Assembly (NCBI GenBank): GCA_045399315.1
Contig: DAYVGO010000020.1
Span: 1 to 64,000 of the forward strand
Length of the DNA stretch: 64,000 nucleotides
Direction: 5' to 3'
Origin: Arsenophonus sp045399315
Lineage (GTDB): Bacteria > Pseudomonadota > Gammaproteobacteria > Enterobacterales > Enterobacteriaceae
Shown here: in pieces, positions 47,896-57,201 of the stretch
Layout: each line of letters starts with the position of its first letter
Numbering within the stretch: the stretch's first letter is position 1
The notes under the pieces: generated by a model
What the model was told of the DNA's origin: nothing
Database searches by the model: none
Seen by the model: only the letters and a program-made list of their open reading frames with translations
Made by a program: the position numbers and the translations under genes

Positions 47896-49563
47896 TTGGC
47901 ACAGTTCGTCTATTCCATGCATCGAGTGGGAAAAATTGTCCCACCCAAAAGACACATCTTAAAAAATATCTCTCTTAGCTTCTTCCCTGGCGCCAAAATT
48001 GGTGTTCTCGGTCTGAATGGAGCGGGTAAATCAACATTACTTCGCATTATGGCTGGCATTGATACTGAAATAGAAGGTGAAACACACCACAATCCAGGGA
48101 TCAAAATTGGCTATTTACCCCAAGAACCCAAACTCAATCCTAACCATACTGTCCGTGAAACAGTTGAAGAAGCTCTCAGTGAAATAAAAAATGCCCTTAC
48201 TCGCCTTGATGAAGTTTATGCGGCCTACGCTGAGCCTGATGCTGATTTTGATAAATTGGCAAAACAACAAGCAGAGTTAGAAGCTATTTTACAATCACAT
48301 GATGGACATAATTTGGATAACCAGTTAGAACGTGCAGCTGATGCACTACGTTTACCCTCTTGGGAGACTAAAATAGAACAACTTTCAGGCGGAGAGCAGC
48401 GTCGGGTAGCCATTTGTCGTCTATTGTTAGAAAAACCCGATATGCTATTACTTGACGAACCCACTAACCATTTAGATGCAGAATCGGTTGCTTGGTTAGA
48501 GCGTTTTCTACACGATTATGAAGGTACTGTGGTCGCTATCACTCATGATCGCTATTTTCTGGATAACGTTGCTGGTTGGATCCTGGAACTTGATCGTGGC
48601 GAAGGTATTCCTTGGCAAGGTAATTACTCCTCTTGGTTAGAACAAAAAGAGGCTCGTTTAGTACAGGAATCTTCCAGCGAAGCTGCCCGCCGTAAATCGA
48701 TCGAAAAAGAACTGGAGTGGATCCGGCAAAATCCTAAAGGCCGTCAAGCAAAAGGAAAAGCGCGTTTAGCTCGTTTTGAAGAGTTAAATAGCGTTGAGTA
48801 TCAAAAGCGTAATGAAACCAGTGAGCTCTTCATTCCGCCAGGACCACGTCTTGGAAACAAAGTCTTAACGGTAGAAAATCTTAGCAAATCCTATGGTGAG
48901 CGGGTCTTAATTGAAAACCTCAGTTTCTCGATCCCCAAAGGGGCTATCGTTGGTATTATCGGCCCAAATGGCGCAGGCAAATCGACACTTTTTCGTATGA
49001 TTTCAGGTCAAGAGCAGCCTGACTCGGGTATCATAACCTTAGGTGAAACCGTTAAAATTGCCTCAGTTGATCAGTTTCGTGACACAATGAACAATAATAA
49101 AACAGTGTGGGAAGAGGTGTCTGGTGGAAAAGACATTATGCGGATCGGTAATTTCGAAATCCCAAGTAGAGCTTATGTCGGACGTTTTAATTTCAAAGGT
49201 GTTGATCAGAGTAAGCGAGTTGGAGAACTTTCTGGTGGTGAACGTGGCCGTTTACACCTGGCAAAACTACTCCAAGTCGGTGGTAATATGCTACTACTGG
49301 ATGAACCAACCAATGATCTGGATGTCGAAACGCTGCGAGCATTAGAAAATGCATTACTGGAATTTCCGGGCAATGCTTTAGTTATTTCCCATGATCGCTG
49401 GTTCCTTGATCGTATTGCCAGCCATATTATTGATTATCAAGATGAAGGAAAAGTCACTTTCTTCGAAGGTAATTTCAGTGAATATGAAGAGTATAAAAAA
49501 CGGACATTGGGCGCTGATGCGCTAGAACCTCATAGCATCAAATATAAAAAAATGAGTAAATAA
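47896..49563 (+). CDS. ettA: Energy-dependent translational throttle protein EttA
   Basis: EttA is an ABC-F ATPase that binds the ribosomal E site and gates the first steps of elongation according to ATP/ADP ratio. The protein has 555 residues as in E. coli. The start is TTG with AGGT upstream, confirmed by the family start MAQFVYSMHRVGKIVPPKRH. It has two ATPase cassettes: GLNGAGKSTLL and LLLDEPTNHLDAESVAWLER; then GPNGAGKSTLFRM and LLLDEPTNDLDVET. The signature motifs are LSGGEQRR and LSGGERGR. It has no membrane segment. Intact. Confidence 0.97.
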   Translation: MAQFVYSMHRVGKIVPPKRHILKNISLSFFPGAKIGVLGLNGAGKSTLLRIMAGIDTEIEGETHHNPGIKIGYLPQEPKLNPNHTVRETVEEALSEIKNALTRLDEVYAAYAEPDADFDKLAKQQAELEAILQSHDGHNLDNQLERAADALRLPSWETKIEQLSGGEQRRVAICRLLLEKPDMLLLDEPTNHLDAESVAWLERFLHDYEGTVVAITHDRYFLDNVAGWILELDRGEGIPWQGNYSSWLEQKEARLVQESSSEAARRKSIEKELEWIRQNPKGRQAKGKARLARFEELNSVEYQKRNETSELFIPPGPRLGNKVLTVENLSKSYGERVLIENLSFSIPKGAIVGIIGPNGAGKSTLFRMISGQEQPDSGIITLGETVKIASVDQFRDTMNNNKTVWEEVSGGKDIMRIGNFEIPSRAYVGRFNFKGVDQSKRVGELSGGERGRLHLAKLLQVGGNMLLLDEPTNDLDVETLRALENALLEFPGNALVISHDRWFLDRIASHIIDYQDEGKVTFFEGNFSEYEEYKKRTLGADALEPHSIKYKKMSK

Positions 49564-49573
49564 CCCAAATAGG

Positions 49574-49599
49574 ATAAGGCTTGTTACTGCAAGCCTTAT
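49574..49599. terminator. Bidirectional terminator between ettA and nadR
   Basis: Stem ATAAGGCTTG/CAAGCCTTAT with a six-base loop lies between the convergent stops; the last base touches the nadR stop. Flanking T-tracts are short, so strength is uncertain. Confidence 0.75.
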
Positions 49600-50849
49600 T
49601 ATTCAGAGACCGGCGGATTTTCATCCATCATAAGTAGTTGTTGAACCAGCTCAACACAACGTAAAAAACGGTCATCATAATTAGGCGAATTAACCACCAC
49701 AAATTCCACTTGATTTTCCAGTAAGAGATCGATCAATAAATTTTGAAATGTTATACGTTCCTCATCACTGCCCAAACTACGCAATCCATCAGCAACCCAT
49801 GGGGTATTATTTTCTAACAAGATCACCAAGTCAAAACGATATTCATCAATCAGTGCTTGCACAAAAGGGTGAGCCTTACCTTCATAGCGCATACAAAAAG
49901 CTTGGGTGGTAATAAAATCAGTATCGATAAACACCACTTTATTGGCATACTTAACTGCAAAGTCAATATATTTTGCATGCCCTAATGCGATCTTGTCATA
50001 GTCAGAATATTGTAACGCCATCTCATCACCGCCTAAATGAGAAAAAACGTAATCACGTCCATATTCCCATACACTGGTGGTGTTAAAAATATTAGCTAGT
50101 TTGTTAACTAAAGTTGATTTACCACTTGATTCTCCACCTAATATGGCAACCTTACGGACAAAAAAAGGTTTTACTTCGGTTGGAATATATTCCCAATAAC
50201 GAAATGGAGCTTGTCTAATTTGATTACCACTAATATTCATAAACGTGCGTTCAGGATCGATAAGCACGACTTCTGCCTCAAGATATTTTTTATAATGAGC
50301 AATATCTTCTACTTCACCAGAATAAATAAATTGTGGTTGAATGTTCTTGGCCATTAAAAACTTTTTCATTCCTTCACTCCACGCTTGCCAGCCATGTGGA
50401 TACGGCTCTATACCCTGTTCATCAAAAGAATGAATATAAATATTTTTTTGATACTTAAAGGTTTGTAATAACCAGCGTAGCCGATCGCTTACTGTAGGTT
50501 GCTGTGACATAGAACTATCGATAAAAAGTGCTCTATCTCGAGGTTCGTCATGACAAAGGATGACATTTAATTCATCAACTTGACTGCAGGCACGCTGGAT
50601 CAAATAAATATGCCCGGTATGTAATGGATAAAACTTACCAAATACCACCCCAACACGTTTAGGCTTTAACGGATATTCAATATTTAAAAAACGATGTAAG
50701 GCAGCAATTTTTCGCGCGCTAGGATTGTTAATTTTATCATTAATTAATTGACTCAAATAACCTTTTGTCATACCGCAAGCTGTAGCAATCTGTTGTAGAG
50801 TACAACCAGTTTGCTTGATTGCATGTTTCAAATAATCAAACTGTTTCAT
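49599..50849 (-). CDS. nadR: NadR: NAD regulator, NMN adenylyltransferase and ribosylnicotinamide kinase
   Basis: NadR represses NAD synthesis genes and salvages nicotinamide riboside. At 416 residues (410 in E. coli), all three parts are visible. The helix-turn-helix near residues 16-45 reads TLQQIATACGMTKGYLSQLI. The adenylyltransferase has VGVVFGKFYPLHTGH near residue 67 and NISGNQIRQAPFRYW. The kinase begins VAILGGESSGKSTLVNKLA, a Walker A motif, near residue 233. It lies 11 bases after radA in the serB-radA-nadR cluster. Intact salvage suits a symbiont with access to host pyridine nucleosides. Confidence 0.97.
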   Translation of the reverse strand: MKQFDYLKHAIKQTGCTLQQIATACGMTKGYLSQLINDKINNPSARKIAALHRFLNIEYPLKPKRVGVVFGKFYPLHTGHIYLIQRACSQVDELNVILCHDEPRDRALFIDSSMSQQPTVSDRLRWLLQTFKYQKNIYIHSFDEQGIEPYPHGWQAWSEGMKKFLMAKNIQPQFIYSGEVEDIAHYKKYLEAEVVLIDPERTFMNISGNQIRQAPFRYWEYIPTEVKPFFVRKVAILGGESSGKSTLVNKLANIFNTTSVWEYGRDYVFSHLGGDEMALQYSDYDKIALGHAKYIDFAVKYANKVVFIDTDFITTQAFCMRYEGKAHPFVQALIDEYRFDLVILLENNTPWVADGLRSLGSDEERITFQNLLIDLLLENQVEFVVVNSPNYDDRFLRCVELVQQLLMMDENPPVSE

Positions 50850-50860
50850 AGCCGCTCCGG

Positions 50861-52243
50861 TTAGTCAAAGTCTTCCATAACCATTAATGCCTCTGACAGT
50901 TTTTTAACACCAAACAACTGCATATTAGGTAATGATTTTTTGGGTACATTAGCAAAAGGAACAATCGCCCGTTTAAAACCATGTTTTGCCGCCTCAATGA
51001 TCCGCTCTTGTCCACTAGGTACCGGACGGATTTCACCGGCCAATCCAACCTCACCAAAAACCACAACATCACGCGGCAGTGGGCGATTACGAAAACTTGA
51101 GACTAAAGAAAACAGTAAAGCAAGATCCGCACTGGTTTCTGTCACTTTAATCCCACCGACAACATTAACAAAAACATCTTGATCGGACATTTGTAATCCT
51201 CCATGCCGATGCAAAATGGCCAGCAAAATAGCTAATCTATTTTGCTCCAAACCAACAGCAACGCGCCGCGGATTAGTTAACAGTGAATAATCCACTAACG
51301 CTTGAATTTCCACCAACAATGGGCGCGTCCCTTCCCAGACAACCATCACCGAGCTACCCGATGTGATCTCTTCTCCGCGACTAAGAAAAATAGCGGATGG
51401 ATTATTCACTTCTTTTAACCCTTTCTCCGTCATGGCAAATACACCAAGCTCATTAACCGCACCAAACCGATTCTTATGGCTTCTTAAAGTACGAAATCGC
51501 GAGTCAGCTTCGCCATCGAGCATTACCGAACAATCAATACAGTGTTCAAGTACTTTGGGGCCGGCCAAAGAACCATCTTTAGTCACATGCCCTACCATAA
51601 TAATGGCTATACCGCGTGTTTTAGCAAAGCGGGTAAGATAGGCAGCAGTTTCTCGCACTTGTGCCACACTACCCGGTGATGACTGTATATCCGCCATATG
51701 CATAACCTGAATAGAATCAATTACCATTAATTTTGACTGTTCCTGCTCGGCAATTAAACAAATTTGCTCAATACTAGTTTCAGATAACATATTGAGATGT
51801 TCGGACGGTAATCCTAATCGATGAGCTCTCATCGCCACTTGCTGCAAAGACTCTTCACCGGTAACGTATAAAGTTTTCATTTGTGATGAAAGTCGACACA
51901 TGGTTTGCAACAGCAATGTACTTTTACCGGCACCTGGATTACCTCCAATTAAGATAGCACTACCCGGAACCACTCCACCACCAAGCACGCGATCAAATTC
52001 TTTAAATTCAGTAGAAAAACGCGGCACTGCTTCTAAACTGATGGCAGATAATCTCTGCACTTGATTACCGGCAGCGTTGCCAGCATAACCATTAAAACGT
52101 TCTGCTCGCGAGGAAGAACTGGCTGCTAACCTTACCTCTGTGATGGTATTCCAGCTATGACAAGCAATGCATTGCCCTTGCCATCGAGGATAATCTGCAC
52201 CACATTTATTACAAACAAATGCTCTTTTTACTGCTTTTGCCAA
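50861..52243 (-). CDS. radA: DNA repair protein RadA
   Basis: RadA (Sms) is a RecA-like ATPase that speeds branch migration in recombination. It has 460 residues, as in E. coli. The start codon is TTG (MAKAVKRAFVCNKCGA). The N-terminal zinc finger is CNKCGADYPRWQGQCIAC. Walker A is GGNPGAGKSTLLLQ near residue 95; the RadA-specific KNRFG is in RSHKNRFGAVNEL; the C-terminal Lon-like domain contains GEVGLAGEIRPVPSGQERI. It lies between serB and nadR. Confidence 0.97.
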   Translation of the reverse strand: MAKAVKRAFVCNKCGADYPRWQGQCIACHSWNTITEVRLAASSSSRAERFNGYAGNAAGNQVQRLSAISLEAVPRFSTEFKEFDRVLGGGVVPGSAILIGGNPGAGKSTLLLQTMCRLSSQMKTLYVTGEESLQQVAMRAHRLGLPSEHLNMLSETSIEQICLIAEQEQSKLMVIDSIQVMHMADIQSSPGSVAQVRETAAYLTRFAKTRGIAIIMVGHVTKDGSLAGPKVLEHCIDCSVMLDGEADSRFRTLRSHKNRFGAVNELGVFAMTEKGLKEVNNPSAIFLSRGEEITSGSSVMVVWEGTRPLLVEIQALVDYSLLTNPRRVAVGLEQNRLAILLAILHRHGGLQMSDQDVFVNVVGGIKVTETSADLALLFSLVSSFRNRPLPRDVVVFGEVGLAGEIRPVPSGQERIIEAAKHGFKRAIVPFANVPKKSLPNMQLFGVKKLSEALMVMEDFD

Positions 52244-52276
52244 GACTATTGCCTCTCTGCTGTCATGTTCTGATCG

Positions 52277-53254
52277 TTAACGCTCTTCATGTTTTAAACC
52301 ACCACTTAAAATACAAAGCACTGCCATTAAATCAGCATGTTGAATCACTATTTTGGCCTTAGCCTGTACTTTAGGTTTAGCATGGTAAGCAATACCTAGC
52401 CCAGCCCTACGGATCATTTTTACATCATTCGCACCATCACCAATGGCAACCGTTTGCTCGATTGGAATAGAATATTGCCTGGCTAATTTTATTAACGTTT
52501 GCGCTTTGACTTTAGCATCAACAATGTTGCCATTCAGTTTACCTGTTAATTTGTTATCTTTAATTTCTAGTCTGTTAGCAACCGTTACTGTCAATTTTAA
52601 TTTTTCTTTTAAATAATTAGTAAAAAAACTAAATCCACCCGAAATAACAACAACATGCCAGTCAAAAGCCTGTAATTTACAAACCAAACTGGTCAAGCCT
52701 GGTGTTAGAAGCATATGCTCTAATACTTTGTGCAAAATTTGCACATCCGTTCCGGCAAGTAGTTTAACTCGTGCTTTTAGACTTTCACTAAAATCAATTT
52801 CCCCTTGCATAGCACGTTCAGTAATTTCTGCAACCTGCTGACCAACTCCCGCCAGACGAGCAATTTCATCGATGCATTCAATTTGAATTGCCGTTGAATC
52901 CATATCCATCACCAATAATCCTGGCACACGTAAACGGGGAATGTTACCCAGTGGCACGACATCTAGACTACATTCTTCAGTTATTTTTTTTATTTTTGCA
53001 GTTAAGCTACCGGCGATACGAACGACTTGATAATCATCAATCCGCCAAGAAGAAACAATGACAATGGCTTTACCTGAGCGTTGTTGAAACTGACTAATAC
53101 GTTGTTTATTAAGCCCTCGCCCATAAAGCAACCAACCACTATCACCAGCCCGATAATCCAATGGCATCACTTCTTCACCACTTAATGAAAGCGGTAATCC
53201 TGGCCACTTTTGGATCTCATTAGGCAAATAACAATAGGTTAAACTGGTCGACAT
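52277..53254 (-). CDS. serB: Phosphoserine phosphatase
   Basis: SerB makes serine from phosphoserine, the last step of serine synthesis. It has 325 residues (322 in E. coli). The haloacid-dehalogenase catalytic motif LLVMDMDSTAIQIECID is near residue 115, with nucleophile Asp. SGGFSFFTNYLKEKL and AIGDGANDVKMIRRAGLGIA are motifs II and III/IV. An N-terminal domain of about 100 residues precedes them. It starts the serB-radA-nadR cluster and is divergent from ytjB. Confidence 0.97.
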   Translation of the reverse strand: MSTSLTYCYLPNEIQKWPGLPLSLSGEEVMPLDYRAGDSGWLLYGRGLNKQRISQFQQRSGKAIVIVSSWRIDDYQVVRIAGSLTAKIKKITEECSLDVVPLGNIPRLRVPGLLVMDMDSTAIQIECIDEIARLAGVGQQVAEITERAMQGEIDFSESLKARVKLLAGTDVQILHKVLEHMLLTPGLTSLVCKLQAFDWHVVVISGGFSFFTNYLKEKLKLTVTVANRLEIKDNKLTGKLNGNIVDAKVKAQTLIKLARQYSIPIEQTVAIGDGANDVKMIRRAGLGIAYHAKPKVQAKAKIVIQHADLMAVLCILSGGLKHEER

Positions 53255-53373
53255 TAATTCATACTCCTGTAATCCAATAACGACAATTAGCCAACAAAAA
53301 AACTACTTTTCAAACTACCTTATCATCACAACCTCTGGCATATGATAATTAACTAAGTTTAAAAGAGCCTATT

Positions 53374-53979
53374 ATGACTAAAACGAAATTAAAGTTTCGA
53401 TTACATAAAACAGTTATCATTTTAATTTGCATCTCCTTACTCGTTATTCTAGTCCAAGGAATTAGCTATTTTAGTCGTTCACAACAGCAAATCAGAGTTG
53501 AACGGTTTAAAGAGCTTGCCCAAACACTAGTTGAGCAAGTTGCTTTTAGCTCGTCCAATTATATACAAAGTGATGGTAAGAATTTTAATAATGAACAGAT
53601 CCTTGCCATTCTTAAGCAATTAACAATCAATGCACATATTCTCGATGCAAACGTCTATTTGAACGACAGCACTCAAATTCAACATGCCGGTGAAAAGGTG
53701 GCTTTACGAGAGCGGTTATCTCTTAATCAACTCCTATCCCACAACTATGTTAATTACCAATTGATTGTTCCAATCTTAGATACCAAAAAACCAAAAGGCT
53801 TTTTACGTTTAACCATAGATGCACATCAATTTAGTATAGGATCTAAACAAACAGATAATATGGCGAATTTATTAAGGATTATGCTACTCTTAACGTTGAT
53901 TATCGGTTTTATATTGGCTAATGTCTTAACTAAATCCATTGCCATTAATTGGCCAAAAATACCTTTTATACCAAACTAA
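53374..53979 (+). CDS. ytjB: YtjB/Smp inner-membrane protein
   Basis: YtjB (formerly Smp) is an inner-membrane protein of unknown role, divergent from serB in E. coli as here. It has 201 residues (214 in E. coli). It starts TKTKLKFRLHKTVIILICIS, with a membrane segment to about residue 30. A periplasmic domain follows with FSSSNYIQSDGKNFNNEQIL and GFLRLTIDAHQF. A second membrane segment, LLRIMLLLTLIIGFILANVL, lies near residue 175. The acidic C-terminal tail of the E. coli protein is shortened. It appears intact. Confidence 0.9.
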   Translation: MTKTKLKFRLHKTVIILICISLLVILVQGISYFSRSQQQIRVERFKELAQTLVEQVAFSSSNYIQSDGKNFNNEQILAILKQLTINAHILDANVYLNDSTQIQHAGEKVALRERLSLNQLLSHNYVNYQLIVPILDTKKPKGFLRLTIDAHQFSIGSKQTDNMANLLRIMLLLTLIIGFILANVLTKSIAINWPKIPFIPN

Positions 53980-54070
53980 TAAACAATCAGCTAATCATTA
54001 CAAAAGAAATAAAATTACTAAAAAATAAAGCATAGTTATTGAGTAGATTAAAAATCACAATATCAATAAC

Positions 54071-54100
54071 CAAAAAAGCAGATTAAAATCTGCTTTTTTG
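54071..54100. terminator. Bidirectional terminator between ytjB and deoD
   Basis: Stem CAAAAAAGCAGA/TCTGCTTTTTTG with a six-base loop lies between convergent genes and has both A- and T-runs, an efficient-looking terminator on either strand. Confidence 0.92.
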
Positions 54101-54124
54101 GTTGGTTTATACTTAATTATTTTT

Positions 54125-54838
54125 TCAATCAAGCAATAGCACTGATTCTAACACAATCTCAACCATCTCATTAAATGTCGTTTGCCGTTCTGCCGAAGTC
54201 GTTACTTCACCACTACGAATATGATCAGAAACCGTACAAATAGTTAATGCTTTAACACCATATTCCGCCGCAATACTATACATACCCGCAGCTTCCATTT
54301 CTACCGCCAAAACACCATATTTTTCCATCATATCAAAAACTTGCATTCGTGGTGTATAAAAAAGATCAGTAGAAAAAATATTGCCGACCCGAACCTTGAT
54401 ATTCTTGGCTTTAGAAGTAGTTACCACATTATGAATTAAATCATAATCCGCAATAGCAGCAAAATCATTATCATTAAATTTTAGCCGATTCACCTTAGAA
54501 TCAGTGCATGCCCCCATGCCGATAATAATATCCCGTAATTTTACGTCATGACTAATAGCACCGCAGGAACCTACCCTTAGTATCGTTTTAACATCGAAGT
54601 CAGTAATTAACTCTTTCATATAGATTGAGCAAGAAGGGATACCGATACCATGTCCCATCACAGAAATACGACGACCTCTATAATTACCAGTAAAACCTAA
54701 CATACCACGAACATTATTTACCTGACGACTGTCGGTCAAAAAATTTTCTGCAATATGCTTCGCACGTAGCGGATCACCAGGCATCAACACAACATCAGCA
54801 AAATCGCCCATCTCAGCATTAATATGTGGGGTAGCCAT
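54125..54838 (-). CDS. deoD: Purine nucleoside phosphorylase DeoD-type
   Basis: DeoD cleaves purine (deoxy)nucleosides with phosphate to free base and (deoxy)ribose 1-phosphate. The protein has 237 residues (239 in E. coli). It shows MATPHINAEMGDFADVVLMP, the phosphate-binding GMLGFTGNYRGRRIS, and the active site VEMEAAGMYSIAAEYG and CTVSDHIRSGE with the catalytic Asp. The last gene of deoC-deoB-deoD. Confidence 0.97.
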   Translation of the reverse strand: MATPHINAEMGDFADVVLMPGDPLRAKHIAENFLTDSRQVNNVRGMLGFTGNYRGRRISVMGHGIGIPSCSIYMKELITDFDVKTILRVGSCGAISHDVKLRDIIIGMGACTDSKVNRLKFNDNDFAAIADYDLIHNVVTTSKAKNIKVRVGNIFSTDLFYTPRMQVFDMMEKYGVLAVEMEAAGMYSIAAEYGVKALTICTVSDHIRSGEVTTSAERQTTFNEMVEIVLESVLLLD

Positions 54839-54904
54839 AAATAAATTTCCTTTTATTTCTTATTAGATAACAGTGAGAATATAAACAAATATTTCCCATC
54901 ATAC

Positions 54905-56128
54905 TTAAAACAGCGCCTTGCCATATGTCATGGGGGATAAACCAAAATAACGAGCCACAGTTTGACCAATATCTGCAAAAGTCCGTCGGTGACCTAATGC
55001 ACCAGGTTTTACTATCGGCCCATAAACTAAAATAGGAACATTTTCCCGTGTATGATCAGTTCCTGGCCAAGTCGGGTCACAACCGTGATCAGCAGTAATA
55101 ATCAAAACATCACCATTTTCAATTAATACCAACATTTCTGGCAAACGGCGATCAAATAACTCTAATCCGGCTGCATAACCAGCAACATCTCGACGATGTC
55201 CATAGGAAGAATCAAAATCAACAAAATTAGTAAATACTATGGTATTATCAGCCGCGTTTTTGATCTCTTTAAGACTGGCATCAAATAGTGCTTCAATTCC
55301 GGTTGCTTTTACTTGTTTAGTAATGCCAACATTGGCATAAATATCTGCGATCTTGCCAATGGACACCACTTCACCGGCTTTTTCTTCAACCAATTTTTTA
55401 AGCATGGTTGGGGCAGGTGGTTCTACTGAATAATCCCGACGATTACCTGTGCGCTGAAAACAGCCGGCCTTGCTGCCAATAAAAGGACGTGCAATAACAC
55501 GACCGATATTATAAGCACCATCATCTAGCGCTTTTCTCGTTATCTGACAAAGCTTATAAAGATTTTCAAGACTAAAAGTCTCTTCGTGGCAGGCTATTTG
55601 AAAAACCGAATCGGCAGAAGTATAAAAAATAGGTTTCCCTGTTTTCATATGCTCTTCGCCTAATTGATTCAGGATCACCGTACCAGATGAATGGCAATTA
55701 CCAAGATAGCCGGGCAAATTAGCCTCTGCTACTAACTTATCCAATAATGGTTGGGGAAAGCTGTTTTTTTCTTCGGTAAAATATCCCCATTCAAACAAAA
55801 CCGGAACTCCAGCAATTTCCCAATGGCCTGATGGTGTATCTTTACCAGAAGATAACTCACTAGCATAACCATATGCACCAATAATCTCGGCATTTTCATC
55901 CAACCCTATAGGAAATGTTCCTGATGATGCTTCTGCCGCTTTTCCTAAGCCTAAACGTGATAAATTTGGCAAATAGAGTTTACCTTTGCGTCCCTTATTA
56001 GCCTCCCCAAGCGCACATGCTTTAGCGATATGCCCTAAAGTGTTTGCGCCCGCATCGCCAAATCTTTCAGCATCAGGCGTTGCACCGATACCAAAAGAAT
56101 CAAGAACTATAATGAATATACGTTTCAT
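54905..56128 (-). CDS. deoB: Phosphopentomutase
   Basis: DeoB converts (deoxy)ribose 1-phosphate to 5-phosphate. It has 407 residues, the same as E. coli, and belongs to the alkaline phosphatase superfamily. Metal-binding and catalytic residues lie in VLDSFGIGATPDAERFGDAG, SSGKDTPSGHWEIAG (with the phosphorylated Thr) and ITADHGCDPTWPGTDHTREN. It is 66 bases upstream of deoD. The missing deoA would have preceded it. Confidence 0.97.
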   Translation of the reverse strand: MKRIFIIVLDSFGIGATPDAERFGDAGANTLGHIAKACALGEANKGRKGKLYLPNLSRLGLGKAAEASSGTFPIGLDENAEIIGAYGYASELSSGKDTPSGHWEIAGVPVLFEWGYFTEEKNSFPQPLLDKLVAEANLPGYLGNCHSSGTVILNQLGEEHMKTGKPIFYTSADSVFQIACHEETFSLENLYKLCQITRKALDDGAYNIGRVIARPFIGSKAGCFQRTGNRRDYSVEPPAPTMLKKLVEEKAGEVVSIGKIADIYANVGITKQVKATGIEALFDASLKEIKNAADNTIVFTNFVDFDSSYGHRRDVAGYAAGLELFDRRLPEMLVLIENGDVLIITADHGCDPTWPGTDHTRENVPILVYGPIVKPGALGHRRTFADIGQTVARYFGLSPMTYGKALF

Positions 56129-56347
56129 AACCTACCTTTGGTTAGTTCAAATTCAATTAATCCATTATTAAGCAAAAAATAACTCATTGCATAACCAAAG
56201 TTTAGAATAGCTATTTGCTATCGCAACTAAAATCAAAAAATAATAGATGTCATTAATTAAAAAATTTGCTGTTATTAAAATAAATATTTTCATTTTTTTG
56301 CCAACCAATAATTACTGAAAAGTTGCATAAAAAAAGATAAATAAAAG

Positions 56348-57124
56348 CTAATAGTCGTCAGCGAAATTATCCATTGGGCATCCCAAAGTAATTAATACAC
56401 TAGTTAATAAGCTAGATGTGCCAAAACGAAAATGATATTTATCTACCCATTCCTTTCCCATAATACCATCGGCTAAAGCCAGATATTGAGCAGCTTCTTC
56501 TACAGTACTAACGCCACCAGCTACCTTACAACCAACCTTGCTAGCAACGCCCATCTCTTGAATAACCTTAAGCAAAATTTCAACATTCTCAATGGTGGCA
56601 TTTATCGCTACCTTACCCGTTGAGGTCTTAATAAAATCAGCGCCGGCCTCAATAGCAATTTCGGCTGCTTGGCGAATAAGAGCAGCCTGCTTTAATTCAC
56701 CGGCTTCAATAATGACTTTTAGTAAAACCCTACTAGTAACACAAATTTCTTTACACACCTTAACCAAATCAAAACCAATTTGCTTATTACCTGCTAACAA
56801 TGCCCGATAGGGAAAAACAACATCAATTTCATCAGCTCCATAAGCAATAGCATCTTGTGTTTCAGCTAATGCAACAGCAACATCATGCCCACCAAAAGGG
56901 AAATTAGTTACAGTTGCAATGTGAATATACGGGGTATTTTGTTCAGCTAAAACATTACGTGCCAATGGAATAAAACGAGGATAAATACATATCGCAGCAG
57001 TATTGCCCTGTGGTGTTTTTGCTTGATGACATAATATCTTCACTTTTTCATCAGTAGCACCATCATTTAGCATGGTCAGATCCATTAAATTTAATGCGCG
57101 TTGAGCAGCTAATTTCAATTCCAT
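56348..57124 (-). CDS. deoC: Deoxyribose-phosphate aldolase
   Basis: DeoC splits deoxyribose 5-phosphate into glyceraldehyde 3-phosphate and acetaldehyde. It has 258 residues (259 in E. coli). The Schiff-base Lys166 is in ADFIKTSTGKVA, and Asp101 is in DEIDVVFPYRAL. The C-terminal Tyr (DDY), important in E. coli, is kept. One feature is unusual: the proton-relay Lys200 stands in VGCKVAGGV, where the family has VGFKPAGGV, so Phe and Pro are replaced by Cys and Val. Activity is uncertain. A 219-base gap separates it from deoB, where deoA stood; no deoA fragment is visible. Confidence 0.94.
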   Translation of the reverse strand: MELKLAAQRALNLMDLTMLNDGATDEKVKILCHQAKTPQGNTAAICIYPRFIPLARNVLAEQNTPYIHIATVTNFPFGGHDVAVALAETQDAIAYGADEIDVVFPYRALLAGNKQIGFDLVKVCKEICVTSRVLLKVIIEAGELKQAALIRQAAEIAIEAGADFIKTSTGKVAINATIENVEILLKVIQEMGVASKVGCKVAGGVSTVEEAAQYLALADGIMGKEWVDKYHFRFGTSSLLTSVLITLGCPMDNFADDY

Positions 57125-57201
57125 TATAACGACTCTCTACAGCTAATGACCTACTTGTTTCAACTATGAAACAATCCATTTAATACACAAAATTTATTAG
57201 C

